Shown: positions 42,228-45,583 of the stretch, in pieces
Layout: the number at the start of each line of letters is the position of its first letter
Numbering within the stretch: position 1 is the first letter of the stretch
From: JANOAR01 sp031411235
GTDB taxonomy: Bacteria; Verrucomicrobiota; Verrucomicrobiia; Verrucomicrobiales; Verrucomicrobiaceae
Length of the DNA: 45,583 nucleotides
NCBI GenBank assembly: GCA_031411235.1
Contig: JANOAR010000130.1
Location: 1 to 45,583 of the forward strand
Direction of reading: 5' to 3'
Made by a program: the position numbers and the translations under genes
Notes under the pieces: model-generated
Told to the model about the DNA's origin: nothing
Databases searched by the model: none
What the model saw: the letters and a program-made list of their open reading frames with translations, nothing else

Positions 42228-43856
42228 CTACTTCGCACCATTCATCACAGGCGCAATGACTCGCGAGGGATGGGCTGCATCGTGCCAGATGGTGTTGATC
42301 GCGGCCACGCCGGGCGGATTAGGCTCGTGGGTAAGCGCGGCTCCGGTCTGTGGATTCGCCTCATACAACGGCGCTCCGGTGCTAGCGATGGTGACGCGGA
42401 TGCGGTGCCCTTTATTAAAGGCGATGCTCGTCCAGCCGATGTTCCAGCGCAGCAACACGGGCTCGCCGGGAGTGAGCAGCTTGGGCTTATCGAAGCCTTC
42501 GCGATAACGAGCACGCAACGGATAATCCATGAGCAACATGCTGCGGCCATCCGGATAGACATCGCTGACGCGCAGCAGGAAGTCGGTGTCGCGAGCGGTG
42601 GACGATGCCCAGACTTCGGCCTTCACCAAGCCCGTCCACTCGGTGGGCTGCGTGAGTGGCTCGGTAGTCCAAGTGCGGGTCTCGGCCTGCTGCTCAAAGG
42701 CGCGTGCATCCTTGGCTCCAGGGAAGGCGCGGCCTGGGAGACTCATCGGCTTGGCGGGGTCGGAGGCATAGCTGGTGCTCGCTGTTGCCGCGCTCGGCGC
42801 TGTGCTGGCGAGTTGGCCATCGTTGTGTAAAAAATAGCGGGTCGCGGTGTTGCTCGGTGGCCAGTCGGCAGCCTCGCGCCAAATGTTGCCTGGAGCCTGG
42901 GCTTCATCCATCGCACCCATGACGTAATAGCGCACGGCGGGCTCTCGCGTGATGCCGTTGTCCTTGCCTTTGAGCCAATAGTCGAACCATCGCGCCATGT
43001 GATCCAGCTCGGGCCAAGTGGCATTCTCGGGGTAAGTCATCTCGTTGGTCTTGCTGCCTTTATTCAGCCTGCCGTGTTGCCACGGGCCGAGCAGGAGCTG
43101 CTGCTTGCCCTGCGACAAAGCGCCGCCGCTGTGCTGCCGACCGATGAAGCTCTGCACGCTGCCCTGGCACATGAAGTCATACCAACTGCCGATGGTGAAG
43201 CACGGCACATTCATCTCGGGGAAGTGCAGCGTGCAGTCCTCGGCACGCCAGTAGTCATCATAATTCGGGTGCTGATCCCATTCGCGCAGCAGGGCCAAGT
43301 TGTCCGCAGGATCGCGGCTGGAAAAGGCGCGGAAGCGCTCGGGCCGGGTGACGCCACCGATGCGGTAGCCTTCCTGGAAAAGACTGAGCCCGGTATCAAC
43401 CATGTACTGAGCGGCCAAATGAGGCGGTTGGGTGACCGCTAAAAAATTCTGCGCAAAACCGCCCTGCGAAGAACCAAATGTGCCCACTTTCCCCGAGCAC
43501 CACGGCTGCTTCGCGAACCACTCGCAGGCGTCGTAGCCATCGCGTTGCTTGCCCCAGGCCAGGGCACGATAGCCCACATACTTGCCCTCGCTGAGGTAGG
43601 CTCCGCGGTAGTTGACCAGCGCGACAACGAAGCCACGCGCGGCGAGTTCCGAGCTGCTTTTTTTAACGCTGGCACCCGAGATGTCGGCATAGCGCTGCTC
43701 GAAGACACAGGGCAGCTTTTCATCACCCGCCGGGCGAAAAACATAGGCCGAGAGATGAATGCCATCGCGCATGGGAATCATGACGTGCTCCTCGCGGATG
43801 TCGGCGGCGAGGAGAGTGGCTTGGATAAAAACGAGAGCGAGGAGGGCGAGCTTCAT
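42228..43856 (-). CDS. secreted CocE/NonD-family serine hydrolase
   Basis: 542 residues from ATG 43856, with signal peptide MKLALLALVFIQATLLA. The alpha/beta hydrolase begins IPMRDGIHLSAYVFRP. The nucleophile is Ser130 in GTFGSSQGGFAQ. The C-terminal X-Pro dipeptidyl-peptidase-like beta domain (about 370-540) ends with a motif-like LRWNIGWTSIAFNKGHRIRVT. An exported acyl-peptide or ester hydrolase is likely; the substrate is unknown. A frame extends upstream to 44177 but only across the thrH gene and is not used. Confidence 0.87.
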   Translation of the reverse strand: MKLALLALVFIQATLLAADIREEHVMIPMRDGIHLSAYVFRPAGDEKLPCVFEQRYADISGASVKKSSSELAARGFVVALVNYRGAYLSEGKYVGYRALAWGKQRDGYDACEWFAKQPWCSGKVGTFGSSQGGFAQNFLAVTQPPHLAAQYMVDTGLSLFQEGYRIGGVTRPERFRAFSSRDPADNLALLREWDQHPNYDDYWRAEDCTLHFPEMNVPCFTIGSWYDFMCQGSVQSFIGRQHSGGALSQGKQQLLLGPWQHGRLNKGSKTNEMTYPENATWPELDHMARWFDYWLKGKDNGITREPAVRYYVMGAMDEAQAPGNIWREAADWPPSNTATRYFLHNDGQLASTAPSAATASTSYASDPAKPMSLPGRAFPGAKDARAFEQQAETRTWTTEPLTQPTEWTGLVKAEVWASSTARDTDFLLRVSDVYPDGRSMLLMDYPLRARYREGFDKPKLLTPGEPVLLRWNIGWTSIAFNKGHRIRVTIASTGAPLYEANPQTGAALTHEPNPPGVAAINTIWHDAAHPSRVIAPVMNGAK

Positions 43857-43894
43857 GGGGGACGTAGAACGAACTTCCAAGTGCGTTCTACCCT

Positions 43895-44500
43895 TTAGAA
43901 CGCTGCCTTCATCGCCGCCAGCAGTTCGCCATACTCGTCGATGGCACGGAACTGTGGGAACTGTGCCTGGATGCTCGCAGGCGAGTGGAAGAGGAAGCCG
44001 ACATGGGCTTCGCCGAGCATGGTCGTGTCGTTGAAGGAATCGCCCGCTGCGATGACGCGGTAGTTCAGCGACTTCAGCGCCGCCACGGCGTGCTGCTTTT
44101 GGTTCTGCTGGCGCAGGCGATAGTTCACCACGCGATCTTCCTCGATGATGAGCTGGTGGCAGAGAATCGTCGGCCAACCGAGCTGCTTCATCAGCGGCTG
44201 CGCGAACTCTTCAAAGGTGTCGGAGAGGATGATCACCTGGGTCAGCGAGCGCAGCTCATTGAGGAACTCCAGTGCGCCGTCCATCGGCTTCAGCGTGCCG
44301 ATCACATCCTGGATGTCGCTGAGCTTTAGCCCCTGCTCGGCGAGGATGGCGAGTCGGCCACGCATGAGCACATCGTAGTCGGGTTCATCGCGGGTGGTGT
44401 GCTTCAGCGAGGCAATGCCGGTGCGCTCGGCAACGGCGATCCAAATCTCCGGCACGAGCACGCCTTCCAGGTCGAGAGTAACAATGGTCTGTGGTTTCAC
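43895..44500 (-). CDS. thrH: ThrH-type HAD phosphatase (phosphoserine phosphatase / homoserine phosphotransferase)
   Basis: 201 residues from a GTG start at 44500, close to the 205 of Pseudomonas ThrH; a longer frame (to 44806) is an artefact. HAD motif I is DLEGVLVPEIW (nucleophile Asp10, Glu12), motif II LSDTFEEF, then CHQLIIEEDRVV and motif III/IV GDSFNDTTMLGEA. The family removes phosphate from phosphoserine and can transfer it to homoserine, linking serine and threonine synthesis. It is 38 bases upstream of the CocE-like gene. Highly convincing by text similarity. Confidence 0.93.
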   Translation of the reverse strand: MKPQTIVTLDLEGVLVPEIWIAVAERTGIASLKHTTRDEPDYDVLMRGRLAILAEQGLKLSDIQDVIGTLKPMDGALEFLNELRSLTQVIILSDTFEEFAQPLMKQLGWPTILCHQLIIEEDRVVNYRLRQQNQKQHAVAALKSLNYRVIAAGDSFNDTTMLGEAHVGFLFHSPASIQAQFPQFRAIDEYGELLAAMKAAF

Positions 44501-44644
44501 GGGGCGCACAGTTCCGAGAAATGGGGGGCTGTAAAGTTGGGGCCGAGTGCTTGCGCCCGCTTCCACCCAAAGAAATATTTTGCAATGGCTGAACAAACTC
44601 AGCCCTGCATCGTCTGACCCGCTCACTACGAGCAAAAACACACT

Positions 44645-45334
44645 ATGAACACTACCCCTGAAGTCTTGGCTGCTAGCACGGCAGCCGTATCTCCTGCGAG
44701 CGTCAGCGCTCGTTCTTCGTGGCACAAGAAGGCTCTCGTCATCGCTGGCGTTGTGCTGGGCACGGCTGGTCTCGCTGCCGCAGGCACGGCGTGGTGGGTG
44801 AAGCACAATGTCTATGCCTCAGCCATGCAGCCGGTGATGCTCACAGCGGGTGAACAAACCGCGTTCGATGGTAAGCTGAAGACACTCGAAAGTGGCGCGA
44901 CAGCCCCAGCCGCTGCGCCCGTGGATCCCGAAGTGGCCAAGCGTACGCTGAATCTCAGCGAGCGTGAGATCAATGCCTTCTTCGCCCAGCAAGGCTTGGG
45001 CGAGCAGGTAAAGGTCGAGCTGACCAGTGGTGGAGTCTCCGCCACGGTGCTCATGCCCGTGGACAAGGATGTTCCCTTCGTGGGTGGCACGACAGTGCGC
45101 TTTAAAGTTTCCCTGGGTGCCAAGATTGATGCCAGCAAGCAGTTCGCCATGAGTGTGCAGGATGTCAGCGTCGGTGGCGTCCCCCTGCCCAATGCATGGC
45201 TCGGCAACATGAAAGGCTCCAACCTTCTCGCTAACGCAAACCTCGGCAACGACCCTGCGGTGAAAGGATTTCTCGCCGGTATCCGCGATTTCGAGATTCA
45301 AGACGGCAACGTACGCGTAGTCCTCAACGAATAG
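44645..45334 (+). CDS. single-pass membrane-anchored protein of unknown function
   Basis: 229 residues from ATG 44645. A transmembrane helix at about 29-52 (ALVIAGVVLGTAGLAAAG) follows a short cytoplasmic head; the remainder is outside. The external part starts with MQPVMLTAGEQTAFDGKLKTLE and contains LNLSEREINAFFAQQGLG, VTVRFK-like strands and GVPLPNAWLGNM, giving an alpha/beta build that resembles LmeA/DUF2993-like lipid-binding folds only in outline. I do not recognise the family. The divergent gene is thrH, with 144 bp between them; a stem-loop follows at 45368. Confidence 0.7.
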   Translation: MNTTPEVLAASTAAVSPASVSARSSWHKKALVIAGVVLGTAGLAAAGTAWWVKHNVYASAMQPVMLTAGEQTAFDGKLKTLESGATAPAAAPVDPEVAKRTLNLSEREINAFFAQQGLGEQVKVELTSGGVSATVLMPVDKDVPFVGGTTVRFKVSLGAKIDASKQFAMSVQDVSVGGVPLPNAWLGNMKGSNLLANANLGNDPAVKGFLAGIRDFEIQDGNVRVVLNE

Positions 45335-45367
45335 ACTTTTCCAAGCCCCCCAAAAACCTGGAAGCCG

Positions 45368-45401
45368 ACGGGTCGCTGCGAGTCATGACGCAGCGGCCCG
45401 T
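45368..45401 (+). terminator. GC-rich stem-loop downstream of the membrane protein gene
   Basis: ACGGGTCGCTGCG and CGCAGCGGCCCGT pair over 13 bases with one G-T wobble, around an 8-base loop. It starts 33 bases after the stop at 45334. The following stretch TTGTGTTC has no clean T run, so it is a likely but not certain terminator. Confidence 0.6.
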
Positions 45402-45583
45402 TGTGTTCGTGATGCCTCATTGAAAAGAGACACCGAAGAGTAATTCAGAAGGTGGCTCGATGCCTCACAATGTAGGACACTGTGGGTGGGGTGTTTTGCA
45501 TGGGCTTTGGCTGGGTTGCAAGTGGCCCTTGACTACCGTTTTATGCGCGGGGTTTTGCTGGCTTGCGCGGAGTGAACGAAGGG
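45402..45583. other. right-end intergenic stretch
   Basis: No gene, repeat or strong promoter was recognised. TTGACT at 45529-45534 might be a -35 box for a gene beyond the right edge, but no matching -10 box is clear. Confidence 0.3.

Noticed and set aside
1..45583. CRISPR arrays, tRNA or rRNA genes, riboswitches
   Set aside because: No regular direct repeats with unique spacers, no TTCGA-type T-arm with acceptor pairing, and no rRNA or recognisable riboswitch core were found by eye. A covariance-model scan was not possible.

Overview
The window most likely comes from a Verrucomicrobiota bacterium, probably near Verrucomicrobiaceae/Prosthecobacter. This is inferred from gene content, not from a marker gene. 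The evidence is moderate-to-high GC, few Shine-Dalgarno sequences, many short Lys/Arg-rich signal peptides, secreted YHYH proteins (one with the DxDxDG..NLxEYA-type tail common in this phylum), ceramidase-like and PQQ-propeller secreted proteins, sugar-phosphate isomerases with Tat signals, and a ThrH-type HAD phosphatase. No rRNA, tRNA or CRISPR array was seen.

Layout. 1-60: start of a secreted protein that runs off the left edge. 191-552: a degenerate 21-22 bp tandem array, about two DNA helical turns per unit. 576-3790: a wrecked accessory block with an intact PD-(D/E)XK nuclease-like gene, the C-terminal half of an N6-adenine methylase, a fragment of an M1 aminopeptidase and a truncated IS1380-type transposase. 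3802-8865: an ArsR-type regulator and a proline-to-2-oxoglutarate operon (putA, glutamate dehydrogenase). 9038-17171: a two-gene defence system that looks like Druantia type III (unknown large protein plus giant DEAH helicase with a DUF1998-like end). 17203-22649: a frameshifted PAS/AraC regulator, a YHYH protein with a sugar isomerase, and a divergent two-component system. 22717-25568: a complete type II restriction-modification system (methylase, AccI-like endonuclease, Xre controller) with matching operators at both promoters. 25608-31043: a second YHYH protein, then a BlaI repressor with a BlaR1-like M56 protease fused to a complete penicillin-binding transpeptidase, preceded by two near-identical palindromic operators. 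31097-34262: a glycosidase-like and a ceramidase-like secreted protein, plus two gene remnants. 34266-36718: a PaeR7I/XhoI-like restriction-modification system. 36794-45334: secreted hydrolases, a PQQ propeller, FkbM methyltransferase, MoaE, a CocE-like hydrolase, ThrH and a membrane-anchored protein of unknown function.

Taken together, this is ordinary catabolic and envelope chromosome into which at least four defence modules have been inserted: the broken methylase/nuclease pair, Druantia-like, AccI-like and PaeR7I-like. Remnants at several joints (IS1380, M1 peptidase, a RhuM-like N-terminus and a possible kinase-like C-terminus) mark past insertions and deletions. The most informative regulatory signals are the shared controller operators of the AccI-like system, the BlaI operators and the helically phased repeat array. 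All family assignments come from reading motifs and remembered family features; no database search was run.
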